Below are positions 48,901 to 60,172 of a DNA stretch of 64,000 nt, piece after piece. Origin of the DNA: Mycteria americana (lineage: Eukaryota > Chordata > Aves > Ciconiiformes > Ciconiidae); NCBI RefSeq assembly GCF_035582795.1, contig NC_134366.1, positions 3,888,828 through 3,952,827 on the forward strand, written 5' to 3'. Position numbers and translations under genes: made by a program. The notes under the pieces are model-generated. The model ran no database searches. It worked only from the letters and a program-made list of their open reading frames with translations, and was not told the DNA's origin. Position 1 is the stretch's first letter. Each line of letters starts with the position of its first letter.

Positions 48901-50325
48901 AGTCACAGCTTAAGTGATATCCCTGCTCAGTCTTCTGGCCACACGAGTATCTTGAATATTGAAGAGCTGGAAGAATAAAAGAGGGGAGCGAAAGCTGGAG
49001 TCTCTACTGCTTTCAAAGGATGGCTGTCTTGGGCTAACAAATCCCCACGCAGCTAGACTTTAGCCAGCTCCTCAAAAGAACTTGTGAAGCAAGCGAACAG
49101 ACTGTGACACCCCAAAATCCCTATCTGGCTTGCCTCTGCCCACTAATAAAGTGCAGCTGCTGTTAGCAGAGCATAACAGCAATGGTACATAGGGTTTTGC
49201 CACTCACAGGGCAAAGAATGCTGGCTTCAGCGGCAGCACAGCTCCCTCTAACACACCTGGGAGTATGGATGCAGCGACTGCGGAGCCGTCGGTGCTACCT
49301 GCTGCGTTGTGGACCTGCACGTGGGAGGGTCACCAGCTTCCTAACAAAGGTCTAAAAACTGGAGGAAAAAGCCTCCCAGACAATACATCTGTTTCTTTTG
49401 GGGGTGCTGGTAAACAGAGAGATGTTCCTTTTAAAGTGAACGAGATCAAAATCCACCACGCTATGGGAAGTGGGCAAACAACACCCTGCACAGATGAAAG
49501 GAAAGAAGTGTTTGGAATTAAGCTGATCTATTGCTGTTCCCCAGAATCCCAAATACATCTTTTTCCCCTAAAGCAGGATATTTCATTTCACCAACAGAAA
49601 GAATCCAAAGCAGCAACCCTCAGCAGGGTTGAAATCAGACTGTGAAACAAGCTAGACCTGCACCAGCGTGATGATGTGTTTTGATGAGGACTGGAAGCTG
49701 TTAAAACAACACCAGAACATCAGTGGTTATTCACTGCACGTGGTGCTATGCAGTGCTGCTATTGCTTAGAAATAGCAACAACTTGATTACACTCAGATAA
49801 TGTCCCCACGTCAAGATTTGTGAATTCAGAGCTCCCGTGTTGAGTTACTGATTTTTTTTTTTTACTCTTTTTATTCTGCTGTTTTTTCACATGAACGTCC
49901 TGTGAAAAGACAGTTTGTGGTGTGTTACTGCAACAGTGCCTGCAAGGAGGCACAGGTATCATTCCAAACGCAGAGCTTCCTGACTTTTTTCTATGCCTGG
50001 CACCACCAGAAGGAAAGAAGAAGGTAATCTACCTTGAATCCCAGTTCATCTTCTGCAGCAGCTCTTAATTAAAAAGAAAAATCCATCTGTCACCTAGGAT
50101 GCACAGCGGTACAGAGTTCCTCTTGAAGCACCAGCACAAGAACTAGAGAGCTTAGTTTTATTTCAACCAAAGGCTTCCAGAAGAGCCTGGTAAGACTGCT
50201 CCACGGTTGGCTTGGCATCCAAGCCTACGTGCATTGTGTCACCATGAAAACCTCACTGTTTTCCCCTCTCCCTTGGCTGCTCCATGGGCTCCAGCCTGGC
50301 TCCCACGGCCTCGCCTGGACGAGCG

Positions 50326-51058
50326 CTCCTGCAACGCTACAGGCTTGGGGAAGAGTGGCTGGAAAGCTGCCCAGCAGAGAATGACCTGGGGGTGTTGGTT
50401 GACAGCCGGCTGAATATGAGCCAGCAGTGTGCCCAGGCGGCCAAGAAGGCCAACAGCATCCTGGCTTGTATCAGCAATAGCGTGGCCAGCAGGACTAGGG
50501 AAGTGATTGTGCCCCTGTACTCGGCACTGGTGAGGCCTCACCTGGAATGCTGTGTTCAGTGTTGGGCCCCCCACTACAAGAGAGACATTGAGGGGCTGGA
50601 GCGTGTCCAGAGAAGGGCAACGGAGCTGGTGAAGGGTCTGGAGCACAAGGCTGATGGGGAGCGGCTGAGGGACCTGGGGTTGTTCAGCCTGGAGAAAAGG
50701 AGGCTGAGGGGAGACCTCATCGCTCTCTACAGCTGCCTGAAAGGAGGTTGTAGAGAGGTGGGGTCGGTCTCTTCTCCCAGGTAACAAGTGATAGGACAAG
50801 AGGAAATGGCCTCAAGTTGCACCAGGGGAGGTTTAGATTGGGTATTAGGAAATTTTACTTCACCAAAAGGGTTGTCAAGTATTGGAACAGGCTGCCCAGG
50901 GAAGTGGTTGAGTCGCCATCCCTGGAGGTATTTAAAAGCCGTGCAGATGAGGTGCTCAGGGCCATGGTGTAGTGGTGGGCTTGGCAGTGTTAGGTTTACG
51001 GTTGGACTCGATGATCTTCAAGGTCTTTTCCAACCTGTACAATTCTGTGACTCTGTGA
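50326..51058 (+). mobile_element. CR1 LINE 3' part, plus orientation
   Basis: The plus strand encodes the C-terminal part of the CR1 reverse transcriptase: [12 protein letters not shown]..., then ...[14 protein letters not shown], then [16 protein letters not shown] frameshift near 50,760 splits the reading frame. It is followed by the 3' untranslated block (ggtcttttccaacctgtaca) and the terminal repeats attctgtgactctgtga, ending near 51,058. Everything upstream of the thumb domain is missing. It ends immediately before the SEC22C CpG island and lies in the same orientation as SEC22C. Confidence 0.95.
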
Positions 51059-51059
51059 C

Positions 51060-51720
51060 AGCACCCACAGCCCACGCCCTGACTTCATGGCCCTGCCGCT
51101 GCCAACGCGGCTGGGGTTCTTCTTCAGGCCCATGCCCGGCCCTGACCATGGGTGACGACCCGCTGAGGGGGCTGCGGAGGGGCTGAGGGCCGCGACCCCG
51201 GCCCGGCGCTGAGGCAGCCGGCGGGGCATCACCACAGCCCCGCGGCCTGGCTCTAGCCGCCCCCGGCAGCCAAGGCCCAAGCCCGGCCCGTCGCTGCCTC
51301 CGGGGCCTGACCGCGGCGTCCCCCGTGGCGCCGCCACCCCCGCGCCCTGCCCCTCGCCCGGGGCTGTGTAACGGGGCCGGGGCTCCGGTACCGACTTCGA
51401 ACCGCCCGTCCCCGGCCTCCCCCGTCCCGGCGTGCCCCGCGCCGCGGACACTCTACCCGCCGTCTCTGTGGGCGGAAGGGGGCGGGGCGGGGTGTGTTGT
51501 GGTGCCGTCGCCGTCGCTGTCGCCGTGAGGAGGGAGCGGCCCGGGGCCGCGGCGAGGGGCGGGGGAAGGTGAGCGGCAGAGGGGGCTCGGGGGTGAGGGA
51601 CCCTCTTCTCCTTCTCCGTCCCTTTCTGGGTCCCCGGGGACGGGGGGTGGCGGGGCGGGGCCGGGCCGCGCCGCTCCGGGATATGTGTGTGTGTGGTGCT
51701 TGAGGAGTGTGGGGGGGAGG
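51060..51720. promoter_or_regulatory. SEC22C: CpG island, SEC22C promoter region
   Basis: Abrupt change to very GC-rich, CpG-dense sequence right after the CR1 3' end. Overlapping GC boxes (ggggcggggcgggg, about 51,479-51,492) precede a gccgtcgccgtcgctgtcgc stretch typical of housekeeping 5' UTRs. No TATA box was seen. By position and strand it should be the SEC22C promoter. It could also drive an antisense or divergent transcript, which I cannot identify. Confidence 0.75.
51500..51568 (+). other. SEC22C: Probable non-coding first exon of SEC22C (limits approximate)
   Basis: A plausible donor, gggggaag|gtgagc, lies at 51,568/51,569, about 80 bases after the GC boxes. The first coding exon begins 6 kb later with an acceptor ahead of a 28-nt leader, so at least one upstream non-coding exon is required. 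The start site is a guess. Confidence 0.4.
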
Positions 51721-51758
51721 GATGGGCCCTGAGGGGCTGAGCCGGGGGGGTGCTGGGG

Positions 51759-52118
51759 TGAGCAGGGGTAATGTGAGGGTGTGGGGTCCTCTGGCAGGGG
51801 ATTAAGGTTTGGGGTGCTTGAGGGGGGGCGTGTGGAGGCGATGAGGGGAGTTGGGGTCTGGGGGGGATGTCGGGATGGGGCAGGGGTGAGCAGGGGATGA
51901 TGTGTGTGTTGGGGTCGGGATCCTGTCGTATGGATGTAGGGTTTAGGGGTTCCTTGGGATGCTCGACGGGTGTAGGGGGAGGAGGACTTGGGACTCTGAG
52001 GAGGGCTTGGGTTGGGCTGAGGATGTCTTGAGGTGAGCTGGGATAACATGAGGGTTTGGGACCTGTGGGATGGGAATAACGTTTGGGGGTGCCTAGGATG
52101 CTTGAGGGGTGTATGGGG
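51759..52118 (+). repeat. G-rich degenerate tandem repeat (three units, 127-147 bp)
   Basis: Three successive units begin gtgagcaggggtaatg (51,759), gtgagcaggggatgatg (51,886) and gtgagctgggataacatg (52,033). Each continues through ...gggt.tggg..., a ggga/tggatgt or ggaataa block, ggtttggggtgc-like text and a ...gcttgaggggtgta-like end. The strand bias is extreme: G-rich on the SEC22C sense strand, with many G3-G7 runs. The array creates long, proline-rich open frames on the opposite strand that are not genes. Confidence 0.65.
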
Positions 52119-55100
52119 AGACTTGTCAATATGAAAGAGTGCCCTGATGAGGGGGATGGCTTTCAAGGTGTCTGGGTTTATTGAAGAGTATGGAGAAGGG
52201 GTGCTTTTGAGGGTTTTGGCACACTTAATGTCCATGAGAAGAGAGGTGAATAGAGGTTAGGCATGTGTAATCCGGTGAGCAGAACAGGATGGGTATGGGA
52301 AGGGTTGTTAGTTATATGGGCTGGTGAAGGTATGGAAATGAGCTGGTGGGCCCTTAGGAGGCTTCAGGGTACACGTTGCTGGGGGTCAGTGTGTATTCGG
52401 GTGCAGATAAGGTGGCTGATGTTTCTGAGAGATTAACATAGAGGGAGAGCTTCAGAGCCTTTCAGAGTTGTTATGGTGTGGTTTAGGCAAGGATTAGGAG
52501 AACTGTCCATTGTGGCAGTGTGGTTAATGGGGGAGCTGAATGTTGGGGTTGGAGTTTTGTGTAACATGCGTTATTTCTGGTAATTCATAGGAGTATGTGT
52601 AGACAGGAGATTTGTGATGGTAAGGGTTTTCTACATGCTTCCCTTTGGGGATAAAAATAAAGCCTGGAGGGTTTATAGGAGCCTATAAGCTCTTGATATC
52701 CACAAATCCTGTTTTAAAAGTTGAGATAGCATCAAGCTTTCAAATGGTTTTTATTCACTGCTAAATCTGGAGAGTGGATCTTGTTACGCTGTAGGTCTGT
52801 GATATATTAGTAGCTTGGTCAGCACTTCTGGGAGCATTGAGGGAGAGCAGTTGGGAAGAAGCAGATGGATACTGTTACTGCAATCTTAGAAGATGAGAAA
52901 TTTAACAGCATTTCAGATTTGCTTTTTTTATATATGTGAGAAGAGGATAAAACCCACCTCGTGATCCTGCAGAGTAGTAGTAACTCTCCCTTGTAAACCA
53001 TGTCTCAGTTCCTTTTCTCTTCTTGTTGGTTGAGACTGAAACCAGCACTTGAGCTGCAGCTCTATTAAATGCTTTCTGTTTGATTGAGTCAACCTGAATC
53101 TCTTTTGTATTCTGGCATCCCACCTGTATCTGTCTGTGATTCCCTCTGAAGCTTACCCACCTGAGGAGAGATGCATTAATGCAATAGTTACAATTGCGTA
53201 TCAAGCTATCGCGTGCCCAAAAAACTTCACAGACTGCTTCAGGAGCCTTCTGGACTATGGCAACATGCACTAAAGCTTTCTGCTCTTCCTTCAGCAGGAA
53301 GATCAGAACTTGACAAAATAGTTGGATGTTGTTGGGTTTGAAACTGTCCCATGTGCCACCTCGAGAAAGAAGGGAAATGTGACTCTGAACAGGGAGAGAA
53401 GATGAATGCTTGAGAGAGATCCTGGTGACAAGACATTCCTTGTTAGTGTTATGCCATTCTTAGAAGGAAACTTCTGTTTTTGATGGTTAGATAAAATAAT
53501 TTCTCGAAGAACAGTGTTTTAAAAATAATTCCCTCCATGAGCTATGTACTGGTTTGTATTTGCTTTCATAGCCTTTTGAGTAGATTGTTTTCTAAGTACA
53601 GACAATAAGGTGGGAGTTTGTCTAGCATTTGGGGAAGTGTGACGCTTGTGAATTGGGTCTAATCTTCTTATTTGAAGGAGCTTGCATAACAGTGTAGTAA
53701 GGTGTAAGAGGTCTGATTAAGGCTGCCTTAATAATCCCTGCATAGTCACTGAAGAGAGTTGGCTGCTACTTAGGAAGCGAGGGATGGAGCAGCTGTGCTT
53801 CCGATAACTTCTTAGATGCCTGCTGTGGGAACACCCTGAAAAGTCTTGTTTGTTATAGGACTGGTAAATATGTACTGTTTATGTGAGTCTTACAGTAAAC
53901 AGTTTTCTTCTGAAGTGTTGTTAGCTGTACAGGTGCTTCAAATAGTGAAAAAACAAGCTTTGTTTACTTCAGTCATAAATTATAATGTGTTCTTCTGAAA
54001 CCATCGCTTAAAATATTTCTCAAGGTTTTGCCTGCTTTGTGACAGTAAAATAGCTGGGCTGATATGATGTTATTAATTCTGAATACTGCAAGATTTGATA
54101 TCTGCTTAATCAAAAGACAAAAGTACATTGTCAAAGTTCGGGACCTGAGTTCAAAGGCCTGCCACGTAAAGTCAGTTGCAGATACTTTGGGCTGCTAATT
54201 GTACGCAAATAGAGATTGGAGGAGGAAAGGGTAGGTCGATCTGAAATAGTAAGATCACAGATTCACTTGGTTATGTGCACACCTTGATCAGTCTGGTAAG
54301 TTGTGATAGTATGTGTTCACTTACAGGTGACGTGGCAAAATTGGCTTGCAAGTAATTAAACTTTCGAGGAAGGTGACACAGTAACTGTTATTTGCCACAG
54401 GCACAGAACATCTTCTGATGTGCAAGTAACAAGAGGCTTGTGAAAAAGGCAAAAAAACCCCAAAGCCTTATTGAGGTGCAGTGCCAGAGTAGGTGGGCTA
54501 GGGGAATGTGGAAAAGGAAAGGAGAGGGCTAGATGAGTTTGAGTGATAGGTGATTGGTGATAGGAGTTACATAGAAGACAGGTGAACCAGTTGCATAAAT
54601 TTATTTTTAGGCTTTGCCCTCTTCTGCGAGGTGATGTTGGCTCTCGCCTCTTTTAGCTAAGCCTGCACTACGTTTCAAATAAGCCTCTGAGTTAGAAAAA
54701 AACTTGTATATTTTTTTTCTAACTCCTCAGAAGTCTTTACAGGTACTGTTCTCAAATCTCACACCTTTTTGCTCTTTTGGGGAGTAGGGTGTTACCTGTG
54801 CCAACCTTCCTTTAGACTGTGGAAATAGGAGCTCTGTAAGAAGCAGAACCAGTGAACGCATTTCCAGTTGTTTTGCCCCAAGGTTGTACTCACCTGCTCT
54901 CTATTAAGATTTGAGTCGCTGCATCAGCCTTTCTTTCTGTTGGGGATGTCCCTTTCTTTTGTACCCATTTGCCTATTTTCACAAAACCAAAAGGTACGTA
55001 AGGTATCTATCCCACTTGCACTTACAGCTTGGTTGTGTAAGCCTCATTTCCTTAGGCAGCAAAACTAGAAGTTCACAGGCAGGTAGATTTAAAAAAAAAA

Positions 55101-56899
55101 AAAAATCAAGCCTTTTGGATGAATACAGCAGTGGTAGTCTGATAGTACGTTACAGCAGGTGTAACTTCCTTCTCCAAGGAAGGAGCATTGACTCATTTCT
55201 CCAGTGAAGTCTGGCATTTATTTAATTTGGAAGTCTGCCTGATAGTGACTGATACCAGGTCAGTCTGATACCAGATACAGGAGAACAGAGAATCCCTCTG
55301 AGGGGCAGCTGATATTTAGTGAAAGCCTTATTAAGCCTTGAAACATGAAGATTTGTATGCCTTGGGAAGTTGTATACCTTTATACGTGCAGTTGGCTAAC
55401 TATAGGTGATGTTATCCCTAGTGATGAATATAGATATATACAATTATTTTTTTAATCTTAAACTCGTGCTGTTAGTGGCATAGTGAGTTGAATGATTTCA
55501 TAGGCTAGATACATTTTAGAAGATGTCTTTGGTTTCTTAGTTTGATGCCTTACCGTTTTCCTGGTCATCTTCTGGCTGTTTCTGAAAGGTAAATGAGAGT
55601 GTTGAAGGTATTGCCTCTGCGGTGTTTGTCAAGTGGGATATTTTGGAGTTATACTTCATCAGCATTACGAACCATTGACCATAAAAGTGTGCTGTTCTGA
55701 GCAACCATACTTAAAAGTTGACTGTGTTAAAGTTAGTATTTCTGAGTTGGCGATTTTCTTCTTTGTTTTCATTTCACTTTATGTAAAAGTTTAAGCAGCT
55801 TTCTGCACTGTTTCTTTCACAGCTACTAGTGCAGCTACTAGCACAACACATTGAAGATTGATGTGATGTTTAAAGTTGACATGTAATAATCTTGATTATT
55901 GTTGAAATTCTTTTTGATGCATGCTGAAAAGAAGTTAGTGAACTTAGTTTGATTTTACAACCCAAATGACTACTGGAGAAGGATAGTGAGAGGGATAGCA
56001 AAAAAAATTAACATCTAATTCTTCTTTAATCTCCATTTTAAAAGCTCAAAATAACACTTTTCAAGTGATATGTAATCTTCTGTAGTATTAATTTCCTTTT
56101 CTAAGGAAACAAGTTAAGTGCAATTATGCTTTCTGTCAATTCCTCTGACAATTGGTAGTTGCTTTAACACGCTGGCAAATTGCAAATTGCACTTTTGACA
56201 AAGGGATAGTTCCTACAAGTTATGTGGAAATGATTCCTGTGGAGCAGAAACGAGACTCTCGTAGTGCCGCTCGTGGTAAAAATTCAACCCTTATTAGATA
56301 TTAGAGCAGCTCTACAGGCAAGAGAGTTTATGAATGCCTGAGCTAGAAGAGGCTTTGCTCTCTTACCTTCTCAGACAAGAAAAACACTTGATGATGAGAC
56401 ACTTTTCAACGAAACTTTGAGCATCATAATGAATTGTTTGATACAGGGCTATTTAAAGCAGTCATTCCCTGTATCAAAAGTTCGAGTTCACAGTGTGATT
56501 TTTTTTTTCTTTTTTTTTCCCTGATGCTTCATTTATGTAGTTTGCCTGAAGCAGAGTAAATGCCTGCCTTTTTTTTTTTTTTTTCTTTTTTTCTTGACTT
56601 GTTTGTGATAATCACTTAAAGTCTGCTGATTTAGAGCTGCTGTTTTACAGGAAGCTAGGATAACTTAAAAACAGTGATTGGGGCGTTAGAAATATTTTGA
56701 AATGTCAGAAACATTTCACAGTGTCTTTGAATGCATCTAGGAATTGATATATTGGACAAAAAAAAAGCTGTTTGTTTTCCTTTAGGCAAAATACTTCCTA
56801 GGTTATGCTTACCCACTGCACGGGAGATTTTACATTGTAAAATTGTATGTACATATAGGTCATTAGTTTTCTAAAATGTTGATTATGGTTATCTTTCAG

Positions 56900-56997
56900 A
56901 GATTATGTGAGCTGCCGCGTTAGTCTTCTAACATCTTGCACTGAATACTCATGGTATGTCTGAAGGACAGATCTCTTGTGTGTTCTGAACGTACCAG
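56900..56997 (+). other. SEC22C: Candidate alternative non-coding exon of SEC22C
   Basis: The segment is flanked by an acceptor (ttatctttcag, ending at 56,899) and a donor (taccag|gtaaat at 56,997/56,998) and is 98 nt long. It is the only clean exon-like signal pair I noticed between the CpG island and the first coding exon. Such pairs also occur by chance. Confidence 0.3.
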
Positions 56998-57601
56998 GTA
57001 AATCCCAATAATAACTTTTCGTGGGAGATTGTGACCTGTTAAAGAGTAGGAAGTCAAGAGAGGGCAACTTTGATTCTGTATTTAGTCCTAGTTGATTCTG
57101 TAAAAAGAGCCTGACAGGCTGTAGCCTGAAATTTATTTTTGTATTTGGGTGTTATACTAGAAAATCAGACAACTGCAACACTAATGCAACTATTTGCAAC
57201 ATAAGTGAAGGTGCAGAGTGTCAGTGGGAGTTAGCCAGTTTTCATAAATACCTTTAAGAACTTTACTCAGCATTTCTGATGTGTGAGGGATGATGCAGAA
57301 GGAGGATGCTTTTCTGATGCAGAAGGAGGGAAAATAGTGATATTTTTCAGGTAGATAATTCTCCTGTCAAATCCCCTGCCTCGCCTTTTTGTCTGAGAGA
57401 GGCAAAAAACGGACGCAGCCGTGACCTTTGAGAACAGTTTGGTGGCCTTTCAATGGCAGTGGTGTTACAAGAGGTACTGTTCAGTAGCAGTGGCGAATAA
57501 ACCCTTACCTTGACATATTTCTGGCTAGCGTATTGGATTGTTAGTAACCAATATCACATCCATTAACGTGCCATTAACCTAACTGAATATTTCATTTTCA
57601 G

Positions 57602-57811
57602 GTTGTCCTCATGAGTACTCCAGTGGAGAATGTCCATGATCTTCTTTGCCTGTGTGGTGCGGGTGAGGGATGGACTTCCCCTCTCAGCCTCCACAGATTT
57701 TCATTTCAACCAGGACTTTCTGGAATGCAGAAAGAGATTAAAGGCGTTATCCTCAATTCTGGCGCAGTATCCAAGTCGAGGCACGGCAAAAGGACGTGAC
57801 CTTAGCATACA
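57602..57811 (+). CDS. SEC22C: SEC22C first coding exon (CDS from 57,630)
   Basis: The acceptor ttcattttcag ends at 57,601 and the donor ACA|GTAAGT begins at 57,812. Translation from the ATG at 57,630 gives [20 protein letters not shown], then [20 protein letters not shown], then [20 protein letters not shown](H). This is the start of the longin domain of SEC22C, very close to the remembered human sequence ([21 protein letters not shown]...). SEC22C is an ER-resident relative of the SNARE SEC22B, implicated in ER-Golgi transport. The ATG has A at -3. An upstream ATG at 57,611 in another frame opens a 62-codon uORF. The exon holds 60 codons plus two bases. Confidence 0.95.
57611..57799 (+). 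other. Overlapping upstream ORF on SEC22C
   Basis: An ATG 19 nt before the SEC22C start, in a different frame and a weak context (C at -3), opens 62 codons and stops inside the same exon at 57,797-57,799. If translated it would overlap the first 57 codons of SEC22C and could reduce its translation. The peptide (begins [14 protein letters not shown]) has no familiar motif and is probably just out-of-frame coding sequence. Confidence 0.4.
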
Positions 57812-60008
57812 GTAAGTCCCTGCTTTTGTTTGTTGTGGTTTTTTTGACTTTAATTTTTGAAATGGTTGTCCTGGGGATTAGTTGAACTTTAAGGATTAGG
57901 TATATTCTGTAGTGCCTAACTCCAATCTGAAATCCCACCATGCATGTCTAGATTGTAACCTCCAAGCAGTATTTTGAAGCCTTGTTTCTCAGCACCACAG
58001 CGACACAGCTCCTACTCAGTTTAGTAAGCATATGTTAAGAATTGCTTATTTTAGTTGTCATTTTTTGGAGCAAATGCTTTCTGCTCGATGGGCAGTACTT
58101 GTTACTATTAGCAATTGGAGTGTCTTGGACTTCTACAAATGCCTTCTAAGACAGCATCCTAGTGCCTAGGAATTACTTAGTGTAGTCTAAACCCCAAACC
58201 CTTTTCTTCAGTGACTGTCAAGTCTTGCTGATGCCTTCTCTCAGGCTCCTACGGTTCTGATTCTTCTGGCTTGCACAGAACTGCCCTGACTCCCTCCTAC
58301 GTGCTGCCCACTCCATTTTCTGAATACTAGCAGGGTTCAAGTCTCTAGAAGCTCTGGCTGGTGGGTGTACCTTGAGGAGGCCTGAAGCATACTGACAATA
58401 GCTAGTATGGAGAAATTGTAAATCTTTGCTTTTATTTCTTGGAGAAGGATCCACTAGTCTTTATTTTAAGAAATTAAGGTTTCATTCAGAGATGAGAATT
58501 TTCATTTACTGTTGATTTTAGTTTAGTTCTAAAAATGAGTTTTAGCTTGTGATTGCGTTTCTGGTTAGCAAATGTAAGAAAACTTTCAAGTGACCCTGAG
58601 CTAAAACTAAGTATCCCTTTTTGGGGTAGTGATTAGAGAAAGAAGATACATGAATTTACCCTGAATCAATTGGCAAAGCAGAGATTAGCATTTTAATTCC
58701 TTTTCCCTCAAAGCGAACTTGTGCCCTTTAATGCTAACGTGTTCTACAGCTTTTAATCTTCTGTAGTCTCTATAGAAGTAGCTACGCATCTGGCTCTGAA
58801 ATGAGAAGAGTGCAAACAGATACGTGGCAAAAAGGCTGTAAATTATTGACAACTGGAAGAGGTAGTTTTACGCAGGCATGGTGTTGATCCTCAGCTGTGA
58901 GCTAGGGACAAAAGGAATTTAGGGAACGTACCCAGTGTAACTAGGCTGTAACGGAGCTAATCAAAACCATAAATCCCAAGTACATAGTACAATGAATAAA
59001 TAAAAATGTGATAAAGTAGAAACCACAAGTATTTCTGTACAAGAGGAATGAAATATATAAATAGTAGAAAAGAGAGAAGATACAGAGAGTAATTGTTCAG
59101 CTTCAAAACTTTGGTTTTATACTGAAATACTGCTAACAAATGGCTAACCTACAAGGGAAGATTTCCTCAGTCTTCTTTCAGAGATAATTACAAATCTGTA
59201 ATTATGGTGGGGATTGTGGCAGTTTAGCTATCTACATTATGAGTCCTGACATCTGAACTAGGTGCCCTGACTCCCATCTTATTTAATGAAGCCTAGGCTA
59301 GTGATTTACTTCATCCTTAAATACATGCCTACATTTTGGTCAGATGAATACCCTATTAAGTTTCCTAGAAGATTTTTGGGCTAAGTGGAAACTTCTGCAT
59401 AAATATGGCTTCAGCGTTAGAGGGACACTTTTGGAGTAGAATTTTTGTCGTGCTGTTTCTGATACAAACTCATCTTTATTGGTTACAGATGACTTAGCAG
59501 TAACAGTGTTTGAATATCTTGGTTTGTGCAAGTTAACAGATATCTCTTGCTGTTAATATGAAGTTGTCATATTCAGGGGGGAGCAAGGAATGCATCTGCT
59601 TGCTTCCTGTGAACAAGCTTGCTTGTTTTGACTTTTGTTTGTGGAAAGTCTGTGTTTTCTTTCAAAATCTTCTTGCCTGTGATGTTTTCTGGCCATCTCT
59701 TTTCTTATTAACATGATTTAAAGCCACCCTGAGAAAATAATGTCCTCAGTTTTTACTGATGTAGCAATTTAATAAAATGTGTATTGTGGTCTTTAGTATC
59801 ACGTACTGAATGAGTTAAAAATAAGTGTTAGATCTACAGGGGCTGCAGGACTATTACAGCAGTGCGAACAATATATTTTTTGCAGTCTGCTCTTTCAGCA
59901 CAGTCTGTACATTTTGTTTTTACAGAAAGCACAGTTTATGTCTCATATTCAGCATGACTCTTCCACCTTTTTATGTTGATGTAACTTTTTTTTTTTTTCC
60001 TATTTCAG
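57812..60008 (+). other. SEC22C: SEC22C intron between first and second coding exons
   Basis: 2.2 kb, GTAAGT donor, acceptor preceded by a long T-tract (tttttttttttcctatttcag). AT-rich; no repeat family or RNA gene recognised. Confidence 0.85.
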
Positions 60009-60172
60009 TTTCCTTTCTTCTGGGGATATTGCCTGCATGGCAATCTGTTCCAGCAATTACTCAACCATCATGGCGTTTTGCTTCCTGGAAGAGCTTCAGT
60101 GGGAATTTGCTGCTTCCTACGATACAACAAGCATCAGTTTAGCTTCCAGACCGTATGCTTTTCTTGAATTTG
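60009..60172 (+). CDS. SEC22C: SEC22C second coding exon, longin domain
   Basis: A 164-nt exon that completes the split His codon and encodes FLSSGDIACMAICSSNYSTI, then MAFCFLEELQWEFAASYDTT, then SISLASRPYAFLEF. This aligns with the middle of the mammalian SEC22C longin domain (GDVACMAICS...MAFCFLETLWWEFTASYDTT...SRPYAFLEF, from memory). The fold is a five-stranded sheet with helices that regulates SNARE or cargo interactions. The donor GTTTGT (60,173) is weaker than the others, but the next exon is in phase (G + AT = Asp), which supports it. Confidence 0.95.

Larger units (their letters stand above)
44121..50325. other. Intergenic, NKTR-SEC22C interval, right part
   Basis: No gene recognised. 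It contains an old CR1/L3-like tail (about 45,505-45,700), a duplicated 33-bp unit (45,857-45,946) and a 14-T tract near 47,727. I looked here on both strands for the three short exons of SS18L2 (which in mammals lies near these genes) and did not find them. Confidence 0.5.
51569..57601 (+). other. SEC22C: SEC22C 5' UTR intron(s)
   Basis: About 6 kb between the probable first exon and the first coding exon. Its first 0.55 kb is strongly G-rich with a degenerate tandem repeat. The remainder is AT-rich with T-runs near 56,500 and 56,571-56,591. A possible extra non-coding exon lies at 56,900-56,997. Confidence 0.55.

Noticed and set aside
50239-50799. 186-codon minus-strand open frame
   Set aside because: Antisense of the CR1 copy at 50,326-51,058.
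50996-52129. 377-codon open frame on the minus strand
   Set aside because: It is the complement of the CR1 tail, the CpG island and the G-rich array. The proline/serine/threonine-rich translation is produced by C-rich simple sequence and has no domain.
51453-52235. 260-codon minus-strand open frame
   Set aside because: Another frame of the same G-rich tandem array; low-complexity proline-rich translation.
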